DNA from: Phycisphaerales bacterium
GTDB taxonomy: Bacteria > Planctomycetota > Phycisphaerae > Phycisphaerales > SM1A02
NCBI GenBank assembly: GCA_009691705.1
Contig: SIAR01000001.1
Coordinates: forward strand, 1 to 64,000
Length of the DNA: 64,000 nucleotides
Reading direction: 5' to 3'
The notes under the pieces are model-generated. The model searched no databases and was not told the origin of the DNA. It saw only the letters and a program-made list of their open reading frames with translations. Each line of letters starts with the position of its first letter. The stretch's first letter is position 1. Made by a program: the position numbers and the translations under genes. Shown here one piece after another: positions 8,637 to 16,996 of this stretch.

Positions 8637-10025
8637 ATGGCAAGTCACATTCAAGCCGATGCCATGGTGTTCTTCGGCGCAACTGGCGACCTCGCGCACA
8701 AGAAGACCTTCGCGGCACTTCAGGCTCTGGTTCGCCGCGGCGTGTTGCAGGTTCCGATCATCGCTGTTGCCAAGAGTGGCATGACACTTGATCAGCTAAA
8801 GGCACGGGCACGGGATGGCATCGAGAAGTTCGGTGGTGGTGTCGATGAAAAGGCATTCAAGACGATGTGCGGATTGCTGAGATACGTCGATGGCGACTAC
8901 GCAGATCCCCAGACTTTCGCAAATGTGCGCAAGGAACTCGGTGCGAGCGCCTGCCCCCTGCACTATCTCGCCATCCCTCCAGTGCTCTTTGGACCAGTCT
9001 CGTCACACTTGGGCACATCTGGCTGCGCCGCGGGGGCGCGGGTCGTTGTCGAAAAGCCATTCGGCCGCAATCGGAAGACTGCGACTGAATTGAATCAACT
9101 GCTGCACGCCGTCTTCGATGAATCTGCAATCTTTCGAATCGACCACTATCTCGGCAAAGAAGCCGTGCAAAACACGCTGTATTTCCGCTTTGCAAACACG
9201 ATTCTTGAACCGCTGTGGAATCGCACGCATGTGCGCCAGATTCAAATCACCATGGCAGAATCGTTCGGAGTCGAGGGACGCGGCAGTTTTTACGACGAAA
9301 CTGGCACGCTTCGGGATGTGATCCAGAACCACCTCATGCAAGTCCTCGGCTTTCTCTGCATGGAAGCTCCCAATTGGGATGACACCGAGCGCACCCGCGA
9401 CGAACAGGTCAAACTCTTTCGTGCCATCCGCACGTTGCAACCCACCGACATCGTGCGTGGACAGTTTCGTGGGTACCTGCAGGAGCCTGGAGTGCATCCA
9501 GAGTCGACCACAGAAACGTACGCGGCGATTCGCTTGCAGATAGATAACTGGCGTTGGTCCGGCGTTCCGATTTACTTGCGCGCCGGAAAACACATGCCCC
9601 TCTCAGCGACCGAGGTACGGGTCGAGTTTCATCGTCCGCCACCGGTGGTGTTTCACGAACCGTTTCCGCCGAGCCACAACTTCCTGCGCTTGCAAATCAA
9701 CCCGCGCATCGAGATCGGCATTAACGCGCAGGTCAAAGTGGATGGCGAGCGAATGATTGGCGAGCAAGTTGAACTTCTTGCGATCGATCAGCAGTCCGAC
9801 GAGATGAGTCCCTATGAGCGATTGCTCGGCGACGCACTGCGTGGTGATGGCACGCTCTTCGCGCGTCAAGACAGCGTGGATGAGTGTTGGCGCATCGTCG
9901 ATAACGTGTTGGGTGCCACCGTGCCTGCGTACGAGTACGAACTAGGAACGTGGGGGCCAGAGGCTGCCAATGATTGGCTTCTTCCTCCTGGTGGATGGCA
10001 CTCCCCCAAAGTCTCGCCCAAGTAA
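8637..10025 (+). CDS. zwf: Glucose-6-phosphate 1-dehydrogenase
   Basis: First enzyme of the oxidative pentose phosphate pathway: oxidises glucose 6-phosphate to 6-phosphogluconolactone with NADP. It has 462 residues; the family is usually 480-500. The N-terminal nucleotide site is '[17 protein letters not shown]' (family GxxGDLAxRK). The active-site signature '[13 protein letters not shown]' contains the catalytic His and substrate Lys. The Zwf C-terminal domain follows, with 'RAGKHMP' recognisable. It starts 5 bp after gnd. The stop lies 37 bp from the convergent RDD gene, with no obvious intrinsic terminator between them. The product feeds NADPH to biosynthesis together with Gnd. Confidence 0.96.
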   Translation: MASHIQADAMVFFGATGDLAHKKTFAALQALVRRGVLQVPIIAVAKSGMTLDQLKARARDGIEKFGGGVDEKAFKTMCGLLRYVDGDYADPQTFANVRKELGASACPLHYLAIPPVLFGPVSSHLGTSGCAAGARVVVEKPFGRNRKTATELNQLLHAVFDESAIFRIDHYLGKEAVQNTLYFRFANTILEPLWNRTHVRQIQITMAESFGVEGRGSFYDETGTLRDVIQNHLMQVLGFLCMEAPNWDDTERTRDEQVKLFRAIRTLQPTDIVRGQFRGYLQEPGVHPESTTETYAAIRLQIDNWRWSGVPIYLRAGKHMPLSATEVRVEFHRPPPVVFHEPFPPSHNFLRLQINPRIEIGINAQVKVDGERMIGEQVELLAIDQQSDEMSPYERLLGDALRGDGTLFARQDSVDECWRIVDNVLGATVPAYEYELGTWGPEAANDWLLPPGGWHSPKVSPK

Positions 10026-10062
10026 CAGCCCAGATAGAAACCCGAACGCTTCGATGGCGGCA

Positions 10063-11535
10063 TCAACGGTGCTTGCGCGCCACGATCGTCTTGGTGATCG
10101 TTTCGGGAAGTCCCTGCTGCAGTGGATGGACGAATGCGAGAAAACCAAGCGCCGGAGCGAAGAGCACAACGGTCTTCAGAAGTGCGCGCACTCCGGTGCG
10201 CAGGAATCCTGCGCGCACATCACACCCGCCATCGGGAGCACGCACGATGCGACCACCAACGAGAAACTTGCCGGGGGTTGCGCGCAGCGCGAGTTCAAAG
10301 ATCAGGCACCAGACTCCCGTTACGCCCAACATGATCGACGATGGGGTTGAACTGGAGAGGTCGGGAGTCCACGACGGCATCGCGAGCAACTCATTGAGTT
10401 GCGCACCTGTCACGATCAGCGCAATGACGATCCCGGGAATCAAATCGATCGCAAGCGCGATTACTCGACGCGATAGCGGCAGCGCAACCCACTCCACACC
10501 GAGCGCTGGCGGCGGATCGATCGGCGGATGAATGATGAATCCTGCCAAGAGCATGCCGATGGTGAGTGCGCCAAGAAGCGGCAAGTGAATCCACTTACCT
10601 GTCGCACTCGGCAGTGGCACCAATGGCAGACTCTGCGCAATCGCGCCAGTCACTGGATCAATCGCGGCGATATGCACGGTGCCGCTGGCATCGCTCCATA
10701 CCAAGCGAAAACCGTCCCCCATTCCAGTCACAGTCCACGCGCCCTGCGGCGGTGTGATCTGCGCGAGTTTGCGCGGTCCAGTCGGGGCGAGGTACTGCAG
10801 AACAAATCCCGATGCGTCCGAGTGCGAAATCATCGCGGGACGAGCGCTCCCAGTTACGAGCAACTCAAATCCCTCGCCCGCGCCGATCCACACTTGGCGC
10901 TCCCAGCGCAACGGCGGAGGCTGCTTTGTGGGCATCCACGAGACAAGATCGCTTCCCTCAACATTTAGGATTGCCCACGGGGATGCTGTTGTTCCCCCCC
11001 ACGCCACGAGCATTGGCGCTTGCCGACCTGCGCCGTCCAGAGAGAGTTCACTCCAGTGCATAGGCTTCGATTCGATCAATTCGAATTCGGGCCGCGCCAC
11101 CAGCGCAATTGGACCGTCTATCGCCGGTGCCACCGCGCAAACACGATCCCCCGCTGGGATACTCGGCAACACATCTAGTCTTCCGCTCGGCTGGTAAACA
11201 ATCGAGCCCGTCGCAGGATCGCGAATGGATGAAAGTGCATAGACCGCGCTCCCCGACTTCGCATCGATTGGTGATGCCACGATCCAGAGTCGATTGTCTA
11301 TGGCGGCCAGCGCAAGGGGCAGGGCAGGAAGTCTCGTCACCTCATTGAAAAAAGAGCCATCCATTTCAAAGGTGTGATGGAGAACTATGCATCCACTCGC
11401 TTGCGGGACGGCAATCCACAGATGCGTTCCAGAACTCACCGCCCGCAGCGCGGGCTGGGGATCATCGGCGCGCCCACCCGCGAGACAGGCGAGGGCGCAA
11501 ACGCCCAGAAACAGCCCGGCGAGCAGCGACCGCAT
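10063..11535 (-). CDS. RDD-family membrane protein with an N-terminal exported domain
   Basis: 490 residues. A signal peptide ('MRSLLAGLFLGVCALACLAGG') is followed by about 290 exported residues rich in Trp and short beta-like stretches, possibly a beta-propeller; I do not recognise the exact domain. A transmembrane helix ('LPLLGALTIGMLLAGFII') precedes the C-terminal RDD domain with its start 'LSRRVIALAIDLIPG' (Arg and Asp in the usual places) and two more helices, ending in a basic tail. RDD proteins are poorly understood; some act in ion transport. The fusion of a large exported sensor-like domain to RDD is noteworthy. The ATG shares one base with the stop of the upstream lipoprotein gene (TGATG), so the two are probably translated together. 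Function unknown. Confidence 0.7.
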   Translation of the reverse strand: MRSLLAGLFLGVCALACLAGGRADDPQPALRAVSSGTHLWIAVPQASGCIVLHHTFEMDGSFFNEVTRLPALPLALAAIDNRLWIVASPIDAKSGSAVYALSSIRDPATGSIVYQPSGRLDVLPSIPAGDRVCAVAPAIDGPIALVARPEFELIESKPMHWSELSLDGAGRQAPMLVAWGGTTASPWAILNVEGSDLVSWMPTKQPPPLRWERQVWIGAGEGFELLVTGSARPAMISHSDASGFVLQYLAPTGPRKLAQITPPQGAWTVTGMGDGFRLVWSDASGTVHIAAIDPVTGAIAQSLPLVPLPSATGKWIHLPLLGALTIGMLLAGFIIHPPIDPPPALGVEWVALPLSRRVIALAIDLIPGIVIALIVTGAQLNELLAMPSWTPDLSSSTPSSIMLGVTGVWCLIFELALRATPGKFLVGGRIVRAPDGGCDVRAGFLRTGVRALLKTVVLFAPALGFLAFVHPLQQGLPETITKTIVARKHR

Positions 11536-12449
11536 CAGCGTCCATCCTCGACGACTTCAGGGCGAAGCGCCGCCTGGACATCTGTCCAATTGAAGAGCTG
11601 CGGTTTGATGCGGTCCCCTCCGAATGAGGGGGCCTCAGCAGCAAACGCACACTCGCTGTCGGGCGAACCATCGCCAGCACTCCTGCCACTCGACCAGATC
11701 GAAAAACTGATTCGAGTCGCAACTAGCGGCTGAGAAGAATCAGGTGCGCTCCCGACGGCACGCTCACCGCGAACCCACTCAAACCCGTCCAACGCGCAGC
11801 GGGCAATGACCCGCCCGTCGGCATCAAACCACTCGCACCCCACGGGCAGCAAGCTTTCGCCGCGCGCGAAAATCTGACAATCGACGAGTTTGATGCGCCA
11901 TGCGCCGCGGGTCTCATCCCAGTCAATTGAACGTACCTCTTCCCGACCGACGCGCGAGAGTCCCAGGACCTCGACCAATCGTGTTGGAACTAGCAACGCG
12001 CTCAATCCCTGCTCGTCTCCGCCCACGTTGATGGGCACCGTTGCGCGCTGCATCGACCAGGGCCGCAGCAGGGCGCGCGACGGGCGTTCGCGTGGAAACA
12101 CGATCCACCACTGCCCATCACCCGCACCTACCCAGAGAATTCTTTCGCCGAGTTTGCTTACCCGCAGACTCATTTCGGACGGAGGTCGAATGAGCAAGTC
12201 GAAATCACCATCATCAAAGTGTCCCCCCCGCTCATCGCGCCAACGAATCTCGGCGTGTCCGCGCAGTGCGACCGTCGACAGCGCCGCAACGCGGGCCGCC
12301 TGCGCTTGCGCGAATTGTTCGGCGGTGGGCACTGGACCATCCGGCGCAGCGAGATGCACTGTTGGAGTGCGACACGCCGCGAGCGTGATCAACACCAGCA
12401 CCCACATTTGAATCGCAAGCAGCCGCATGCCCGATGGCGAGCAGTTCAT
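11535..12449 (-). CDS. Predicted lipoprotein, possibly LolB/LolA-like
   Basis: 304 residues. The N-terminus has a hydrophobic stretch ending in the lipobox 'LAAC', so the protein is probably lipidated at Cys26 and sits in an outer or inner membrane. The body contains 'LSTVALRGHAEIRWRDE' and 'MSLRVSKLGERILWVGAGDGQWW', a run of beta strands that reminds me of LolB/DUF4292-type folds handling lipoproteins; this is a weak similarity by eye. The ATG overlaps the TGA of the upstream gene (ATGA); an internal ATG at codon 8 is an alternative start. It lies between a conserved cytoplasmic hypothetical and an RDD membrane protein, all behind tyrS. Role unknown, probably envelope-related. Confidence 0.6.
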   Translation of the reverse strand: MNCSPSGMRLLAIQMWVLVLITLAACRTPTVHLAAPDGPVPTAEQFAQAQAARVAALSTVALRGHAEIRWRDERGGHFDDGDFDLLIRPPSEMSLRVSKLGERILWVGAGDGQWWIVFPRERPSRALLRPWSMQRATVPINVGGDEQGLSALLVPTRLVEVLGLSRVGREEVRSIDWDETRGAWRIKLVDCQIFARGESLLPVGCEWFDADGRVIARCALDGFEWVRGERAVGSAPDSSQPLVATRISFSIWSSGRSAGDGSPDSECAFAAEAPSFGGDRIKPQLFNWTDVQAALRPEVVEDGR

Positions 12450-12976
12450 GAGTCGGTGCGGATCACTTCGCCGAGTTGGTCGGCAAGTTCTCGCATTTCA
12501 TCGGCGCGAACGCCTGGATTGGCTACCCGAATCGGAAGTGCTGACGGATCGGATCCGCGTGGACGAAATGTCCAGTACTCGACTTCATCGTCATGAACGA
12601 TTCCGTCGAGACGGATGATCTTGCGGCGCAGCAGCACCAGTGCGAGAATCCACCGAAATCCCCTGCGCCGAGCATCGGTTTCATCGCCCATGCGCTGCAC
12701 CATCTCGAGCAGCGTTTCGTCGTCGACAAATGTCTGCTTGCGATCACCTGGCTCAGGAGCAAGCGAACGCCAGAAACAGACGAGCGCATCGGGGCGCGCA
12801 CCTTGATCCCACACCTCCGCTGCGAAGTCGAACCGCTGCAACATCGGCCGCCCCTCTCCATCGAGCGCGTCGACCAGTGCCGCGACAAACTCCTGAGATG
12901 CGAGGATGGGTTGCTGCGACAAAGCGCACACACCCGAGAATCTGCCGAGTTCATATGTTCCAGCGGTCCCTGCCAT
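12446..12976 (-). CDS. Conserved planctomycete-type hypothetical protein
   Basis: 176 residues, soluble, no signal peptide. It opens with 'GRFSGVCALSQQPILASQEFVAALVDA', where a Cys pattern of the form C-x-x-S/T-x-x-P-I is followed by a conserved aromatic block 'CFWRSLAPEPGDRKQTFVDDETLLEMV', then 'FRWILALVLLRRKIIRL'. I believe homologues occur in other planctomycetes but have no function to offer. Acidic and charged overall. It starts 20 bp after tyrS and its stop overlaps the start of the lipoprotein gene, so it is part of the tyrS operon. The single Cys near the N-terminus is not enough to predict a metal site. Confidence 0.65.
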   Translation of the reverse strand: MAGTAGTYELGRFSGVCALSQQPILASQEFVAALVDALDGEGRPMLQRFDFAAEVWDQGARPDALVCFWRSLAPEPGDRKQTFVDDETLLEMVQRMGDETDARRRGFRWILALVLLRRKIIRLDGIVHDDEVEYWTFRPRGSDPSALPIRVANPGVRADEMRELADQLGEVIRTDS

Positions 12977-12996
12977 TGTTTGATCCTATCGGCAAC

Positions 12997-14277
12997 TCAT
13001 GCGGTCAATTGCGCCACGGCCCAGTTGCGCTTCCCACGGCGGATGAACGCGAATCTTCCGTGGAGGAAAGAGTCACGACTGAGCGTAGTTTCGACGGCAG
13101 CCCGCGCTCCGTTGACCTGCACCGCCCCAGATTCAAGAAACTCACGCGCCTCGCGCTTGCTCGCTGCGAGTCCCGTCTCAAGAAGAAGTTCAAGAACGGA
13201 CTTCGCAACCACGCCACCGCTCGCTCCCGGCAGCGAACAGCCAGGCAACTCTTGGGCCACATCCCGCGCCGACCGTTCGTCGAGCGATCGAACGTCTCCA
13301 CGAAAGAGAGCGGACGCGCATTCCGCTGCCCGCCGCGACTCGGATTCGCCGTGCACCATCGTCGTCATCTCATCTGCAAGCGCCTTCTGCGCCGGGCGAG
13401 CAGCGGGGTCGTTCGCTTGCTCTGCTGCGATCGACTCGACGCGCGACTGCGAAAGAAATGTAAACCAACGCAGAAACTTCAGCGCATCTTCATCAGCAGA
13501 GTTCAACCAATACTGATGAAAGCGATAGGGACTCGTGCGGTCGGCATTCAAATAGATCGCACCGCTCTCTGACTTGCCGATCTTTGTGCCATCGGACTTC
13601 GTAACCAGTTGATTTGTCACTCCAAAGGCATCGCCACCAGCAATACGGCGCACAAGATCGATGCCCGAACAGATGTTGCCCCACTGATCTGCACCACCAA
13701 GTTGCACAGTGCAGCCAGCCGTTCGATAGAGATGCAAGAAGTCGTACGCCTGCAGGATCATGTAACTGAACTCGGTGTACGAGATCCCCTGCTCGCGTTG
13801 TGTCAAACGACTTGCGACTGAATCACGGGCGACCATCTGGTTAACCGAAAAGTGTTTTCCAACATCGCGCAGAACTTCGATGAATCCCAATCGCAATAGC
13901 CAGTCGGCGTTGTCGACAATGCTCGCGGCGTTGTGACCAGAGAAGTCGAGCACGCGTGCGAAGATCGGTCGCTGCCGCGCGATGTTGTGGTGCACCTGCT
14001 CTGAGTCGATGAGTTGTCGCTCGCTGCTCTTTCCGCTGGGATCCCCGATCAGCCCAGTCGCTCCGCCCATCAAGACAAGGGGACGATGACCAGCTTGCTG
14101 CCAGCGGGCGAGCATCGTGATTGGAAGCAGATTGCCAACGGTGAGACTGTCACTCGTTGGATCGAACCCGCAGTACGCCAACCTGCCAGGGGTCACAAGA
14201 TGGCCCGCAAGCAACTCTGAGGTCGTTTGGTGCAGTAATCCGCGCCAAGTCAGGTCGGCAATGAATCCAAATGTCAT
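12997..14277 (-). CDS. tyrS: Tyrosyl-tRNA synthetase
   Basis: Charges tRNA-Tyr with tyrosine. 426 residues, the normal bacterial length. Class I catalytic domain with 'CGFDPTSDSLTVGNLLPI' around residues 36-52, where the HIGH signature is replaced by TVGN; 'LMGGATGLIGDPSGKSSERQL' and the tRNA-binding KMSKS loop variant 'KIGKSESGAIYLN' are intact. A C-terminal S4 RNA-binding domain ('SKREAREFLESGAVQVNGA') follows. The loss of both HIGH histidines is unusual, as the first His normally stabilises the transition state; this could be a lineage trait. It is the first gene of a four-gene minus-strand operon. No Shine-Dalgarno sequence precedes the ATG and a TATAGA box lies 8 bases upstream, so the mRNA may be leaderless. 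Confidence 0.95.
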   Translation of the reverse strand: MTFGFIADLTWRGLLHQTTSELLAGHLVTPGRLAYCGFDPTSDSLTVGNLLPITMLARWQQAGHRPLVLMGGATGLIGDPSGKSSERQLIDSEQVHHNIARQRPIFARVLDFSGHNAASIVDNADWLLRLGFIEVLRDVGKHFSVNQMVARDSVASRLTQREQGISYTEFSYMILQAYDFLHLYRTAGCTVQLGGADQWGNICSGIDLVRRIAGGDAFGVTNQLVTKSDGTKIGKSESGAIYLNADRTSPYRFHQYWLNSADEDALKFLRWFTFLSQSRVESIAAEQANDPAARPAQKALADEMTTMVHGESESRRAAECASALFRGDVRSLDERSARDVAQELPGCSLPGASGGVVAKSVLELLLETGLAASKREAREFLESGAVQVNGARAAVETTLSRDSFLHGRFAFIRRGKRNWAVAQLTA

Positions 14278-14285
14278 CGTGGGAT

Positions 14286-14291
14286 TCTATA
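14286..14291 (-). promoter_or_regulatory. Candidate -10 box for tyrS, giving a leaderless mRNA
   Basis: On the minus strand TATAGA ends 8 bases before the tyrS ATG, with no Shine-Dalgarno sequence between. Transcription starting about 7 bases after a -10 box would begin at or next to the start codon. No clear -35 sequence is visible. Confidence 0.35.
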
Positions 14292-14357
14292 GAGGAGGGC
14301 GGCGAGGTTCGGCCATCAGCAACCCCGAGTTCCTCCACAGAACTTCTTTCAAGGCAC

Positions 14358-14386
14358 TTGCGCCAATACTGGCTCGGCGCTACATT
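14358..14386 (+). promoter_or_regulatory. Promoter of the rplK-rplA-rplJ-rplL operon
   Basis: TTGCGC (-35), a 17-base spacer and TACATT (-10, within GCTACATT) lie about 107 bases before the rplK ATG. The same -35 hexamer appears before rpoB. This would leave a leader of about 100 bases, in which an L1-binding autoregulatory site could lie; I could not identify one with confidence. Confidence 0.6.
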
Positions 14387-14492
14387 CCTCGACTCTTCAA
14401 TCTCAGACCGCACGAACTACTTGAATGCGCCGGATCTTGGCTGAGCCGGCACCACCCCTCGTTGGGGACATTTGGGTAGGAGGTTCAAAACC

Positions 14493-14918
14493 ATGGCCAA
14501 GAAAATAACAAAACAGTTCAAGATTCTTGCCCCCGGTGGCAAGGCGACTCCCGCACCACCTCTAGGACCCGTACTTGGCGCTAACGGCGTCAATCCTGGT
14601 CAATTCATCTCTAAGTTCAATGACGCGACCCGCGAACTCAATGGACGCGTTGTTGGTTGCATCGTCACGGTCTACGCAGACCGAACGTTTGATCTTGAGA
14701 TCAAGAGTTCTCCATCATCAGTCTTGATCGCCACTGCGCTCAAGATTGAGAAGGGTTCTGGAAAGCCAAACACCGACAAAGTCGGAAAGCTCTCCCAAGC
14801 ACAACTGCGCAAGATCGCAGAGGACAAAATGAAAGATCTCAATGCGGGCAGTATTGAAGCCGCGATGCGAGTGATCGCAGGAACCGCACGCTCAATGGGC
14901 GTCACGGTGGAGGCATAA
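14493..14918 (+). CDS. rplK: 50S ribosomal protein L11
   Basis: 141 residues, normal length. It binds 23S rRNA at the GTPase centre. The start is the ATG of 'MAKKITKQFKILAPGGKATPAPPLGP', seven codons inside the ORF-track call and preceded by a strong TAGGAGGT. The N-terminal domain has the family block 'PPLGPVLGANGVNPGQF', and the C-terminal RNA-binding domain ends in 'AAMRVIAGTARSMGVTVEA'. It leads the ribosomal cluster; nusG and secE, which often precede it in other bacteria, are not upstream here, where the tyrS operon diverges instead. rplA follows after 4 bp. Confidence 0.98.
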   Translation: MAKKITKQFKILAPGGKATPAPPLGPVLGANGVNPGQFISKFNDATRELNGRVVGCIVTVYADRTFDLEIKSSPSSVLIATALKIEKGSGKPNTDKVGKLSQAQLRKIAEDKMKDLNAGSIEAAMRVIAGTARSMGVTVEA

Positions 14919-14922
14919 TCCA

Positions 14923-15621
14923 ATGGCAGTAAAAGCACCAGTCGTAATCGGTCACAGCAAGCGCGTGCGCGCCAATCAGGCGTTCATCGCAAAGACTCTG
15001 AGTTCACCCGCCGATGGAGTGAAGGCCCTTCGCAAGTTCAAGGCGACGAAGTTTGACCAATCGGTCAACGTCGTCGTCCACCTTGGAATTGATCCAAAGG
15101 TTGCCGATCAGGCCCTGCGCGGCGCGATCTCTTTCCCCAAGGGCGTTGGAAAGACCGCCCGCGTCATCTGCTTCTGCAACAGTGATAAGGCCGCCGCTGC
15201 GAGAGCCGCGGGCGCTGTTGAAGTCGGTGGAGAAGATCTCGTTGCAAAGATCGAAGGCGGATGGATGGACTTCGAAGTCGCCGTCGCGAGCCCTGACATG
15301 ATGCGCGTCGTGAGTCGTCTGGGAAAGGTGCTCGGTCCAAAGGGACTGATGCCATCCCCCAAGGCCGGCACGGTCACCGCCGACGTTGCGACCGCGGTTC
15401 GCGAATACGTCGCAGGAAAGGTCGAGTACCGAAATGATGATGGTGGCAACGTGCACTGTCTCATCGGAAAGTTGTCATTCAGCGACGAGGATCTCGTCAC
15501 GAATCTCGAACATTTCATCGGCGTGATCAACAAGGTCAAGCCGTCATCATCCAAAGGCCTGTATATCAAGAAGTGCGTCATCAGCGCATCGATGAGTCCT
15601 GGCGTGCAAATCGCCCTCTGA
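14923..15621 (+). CDS. rplA: 50S ribosomal protein L1
   Basis: 232 residues, normal length. L1 binds 23S rRNA at the mobile stalk near the E site and, in many bacteria, represses its own operon by binding the mRNA leader. Family blocks seen: 'KFDQSVNVVVHLGIDPK', 'RGAISFPKGVGKTARVICFC', the signature 'LGKVLGPKGLMPSPKAGTV', and 'VEYRNDDGGNVHCLIGKLSF'. It starts 4 bp after rplK and ends 28 bp before rplJ. Nothing odd. Confidence 0.98.
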   Translation: MAVKAPVVIGHSKRVRANQAFIAKTLSSPADGVKALRKFKATKFDQSVNVVVHLGIDPKVADQALRGAISFPKGVGKTARVICFCNSDKAAAARAAGAVEVGGEDLVAKIEGGWMDFEVAVASPDMMRVVSRLGKVLGPKGLMPSPKAGTVTADVATAVREYVAGKVEYRNDDGGNVHCLIGKLSFSDEDLVTNLEHFIGVINKVKPSSSKGLYIKKCVISASMSPGVQIAL

Positions 15622-15649
15622 TCACACCCGCATTCATCAAGGTGAACCA

Positions 15650-16198
15650 ATGAGCAAACCAATCAAGAACATGATCGTCGGCGAATACAAGAAGCGCTTT
15701 GCCGATGTTGAAGGAGCAGTGCTGATCGAGATTCGCGGCATGCCCGCGAAAGCGACCACCAATCTGCGCGCCCAATTGCGGGCGACAGACGTCAGCGTCA
15801 CTGTGATCAAGAACACTCTCGCGCAGCGCGCATTCGAGGGAACGCCGCTGGCATCGCTCGCACCTGGACTCAAGGGTCCACGGGCGATTGTGTATGGCAA
15901 GACGAGCGTGGTCACGATCGCGCGTCAAATCGTCAAGGCAGCCAAAGAGCATGACAAACTCGCCCTCATGGGTGCGTGCCTCGACGGCTCGTGGTTTGAT
16001 GGCAAGGACGGCGTTGTGCGGCTGAGCAAGTTCCCAACCCGCGAAGAAGCGCAGTCGCAGTTGATCACGCTGATTCTATCTCCAGCGCGCAAGACCCTCT
16101 CTGTCGTGAAGGCACCAGGTGCGCGGTTGCTTGGAGTCGTGAAAGAAATCCAAACCCGCCTAGAGAATGGCGAGACCATTTCTGCGAGAGCAAACTAA
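15650..16198 (+). CDS. rplJ: 50S ribosomal protein L10
   Basis: 182 residues. L10 forms the base of the ribosomal stalk and binds the L7/L12 dimers through its C-terminal helix. The N-terminal domain shows 'VEGAVLIEIRGMPAKATTNLRAQLRATDVSVTVIKNTLAQRA', matching the family. AAGGTG precedes the ATG. rplL follows after 96 bp that contain two small hairpins. The order rplK-rplA-rplJ-rplL is the standard bacterial one. In other bacteria L10 with L7/L12 binds the rplJ leader to repress translation; only 28 bases separate rplA and rplJ, so such a site would have to extend into rplA. Confidence 0.96.
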   Translation: MSKPIKNMIVGEYKKRFADVEGAVLIEIRGMPAKATTNLRAQLRATDVSVTVIKNTLAQRAFEGTPLASLAPGLKGPRAIVYGKTSVVTIARQIVKAAKEHDKLALMGACLDGSWFDGKDGVVRLSKFPTREEAQSQLITLILSPARKTLSVVKAPGARLLGVVKEIQTRLENGETISARAN

Positions 16199-16226
16199 CC
16201 AAATCTTTTGAACCGCGATCCACTGG

Positions 16227-16259
16227 TCCCCTCGGGGATGAAATGATGCCTTGTGGCAT
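16227..16259 (+). other. Two small hairpins in the rplJ-rplL gap
   Basis: TCCC-CTCG-GGGA is followed by ATGCC-TTGT-GGCAT in the 96-base gap upstream of rplL. Neither is followed by a T run, so they are not intrinsic terminators. They might act in mRNA processing or in raising L7/L12 output relative to L10; this is speculative. Confidence 0.35.
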
Positions 16260-16294
16260 TGCCTATGGAACGCAATCTTGTAAGGAGTTTCGAC

Positions 16295-16696
16295 ATGTCT
16301 GACACAAAAACATTTGACGCAAAAATTACATCCATGGGCGACTCGATCGCTTCTCTGACTCTCAAAGAGGCCGTGGAATTGGCCGAATACATGAAGGACA
16401 AGTACGGCATCGAGCCAGCCGCTGCAGGCGCAGTGATGGTTGCGGGTGGCGACGGTGGCAACGCGGCTCCAGCTGCTGTTGAGCAATCCGAATTCACCGT
16501 CATCCTCGAGAACTCGGGTGCGACCAAGATCAACGTGATCAAAGTTGTGCGCGAAGCGACCGGTCTTGGTCTGAAAGAAGCCAAGGACCTCGTCGATGCC
16601 GCTCCAAAGGCAATCAAGGAGCACATCAGCAAGGAAGATGCCGACAAGCTCAAGGCGGCCCTCGAAGCAGCCGGCGGCAAAGTCACTCTGAAGTGA
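16295..16696 (+). CDS. rplL: 50S ribosomal protein L7/L12
   Basis: 133 residues. Acidic stalk protein present in several copies per ribosome; recruits translation factors. The start is at '[11 protein letters not shown]', 14 codons inside the ORF-track call, with AAGGAG upstream. The N-terminal dimerisation domain ('[18 protein letters not shown]'), an Ala/Gly-rich hinge and the C-terminal domain ('[20 protein letters not shown] ... AAGGKVTLK') are all present. It ends the ribosomal operon: a strong intrinsic terminator lies 72 bases downstream. The N-terminus is a little longer than in E. coli. Confidence 0.97.
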   Translation: MSDTKTFDAKITSMGDSIASLTLKEAVELAEYMKDKYGIEPAAAGAVMVAGGDGGNAAPAAVEQSEFTVILENSGATKINVIKVVREATGLGLKEAKDLVDAAPKAIKEHISKEDADKLKAALEAAGGKVTLK

Positions 16697-16768
16697 GTCG
16701 GGTTTTCCCTGATTCAGCTCGCTAGCCAGCCAGACCACTCCCTTCAAGGGCGTTCTGACGCAACCCCA

Positions 16769-16798
16769 AAACCCCGCCCGACCAGGCGGGGTTTTTTT
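16769..16798 (+). terminator. Intrinsic terminator after rplL
   Basis: AAAACCCCGCC - loop CGACCA - GGCGGGGTTTT, an 11-bp perfect stem running into a T tract of at least six. It would separate ribosomal-protein from RNA-polymerase transcription, unlike the read-through arrangement common in other bacteria. Confidence 0.9.
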
Positions 16799-16831
16799 AT
16801 GAAAAAATTAGAGATTGCTCCCATCCTCCCC

Positions 16832-16861
16832 TTGCGCAAACCTTTGAGCCATTGCTAGACT
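16832..16861 (+). promoter_or_regulatory. Candidate promoter of rpoB-rpoC
   Basis: TTGCGC (-35), 18-base spacer, TAGACT (-10, within GCTAGACT). It lies downstream of the rplL terminator and upstream of rpoB, and shares its -35 hexamer with the rplK promoter. Confidence 0.5.
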
Positions 16862-16996
16862 TCGGGACTTGGCGCGCGCCCCCGCATTTGTCCGGAAACT
16901 CATGAATCATCGGCTGCAACGAGTCACATCGCTGGCAGTTCTGCTGACGATCCATGAGGGCGCATTGGGTTGGAACGAGAATCTTCAGAGGTGACC

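Larger units (their letters stand above)
16697..16996 (+). other. Intergenic region between rplL and rpoB
   Basis: About 300 bases without a gene. It holds an intrinsic terminator in its first third and a candidate promoter for rpoB, then a leader of roughly 130 bases. A short in-frame extension of rpoB from a TTG (the ORF-track start) is possible but lacks a ribosome binding site. No small gene or RNA is otherwise evident. Confidence 0.6.
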
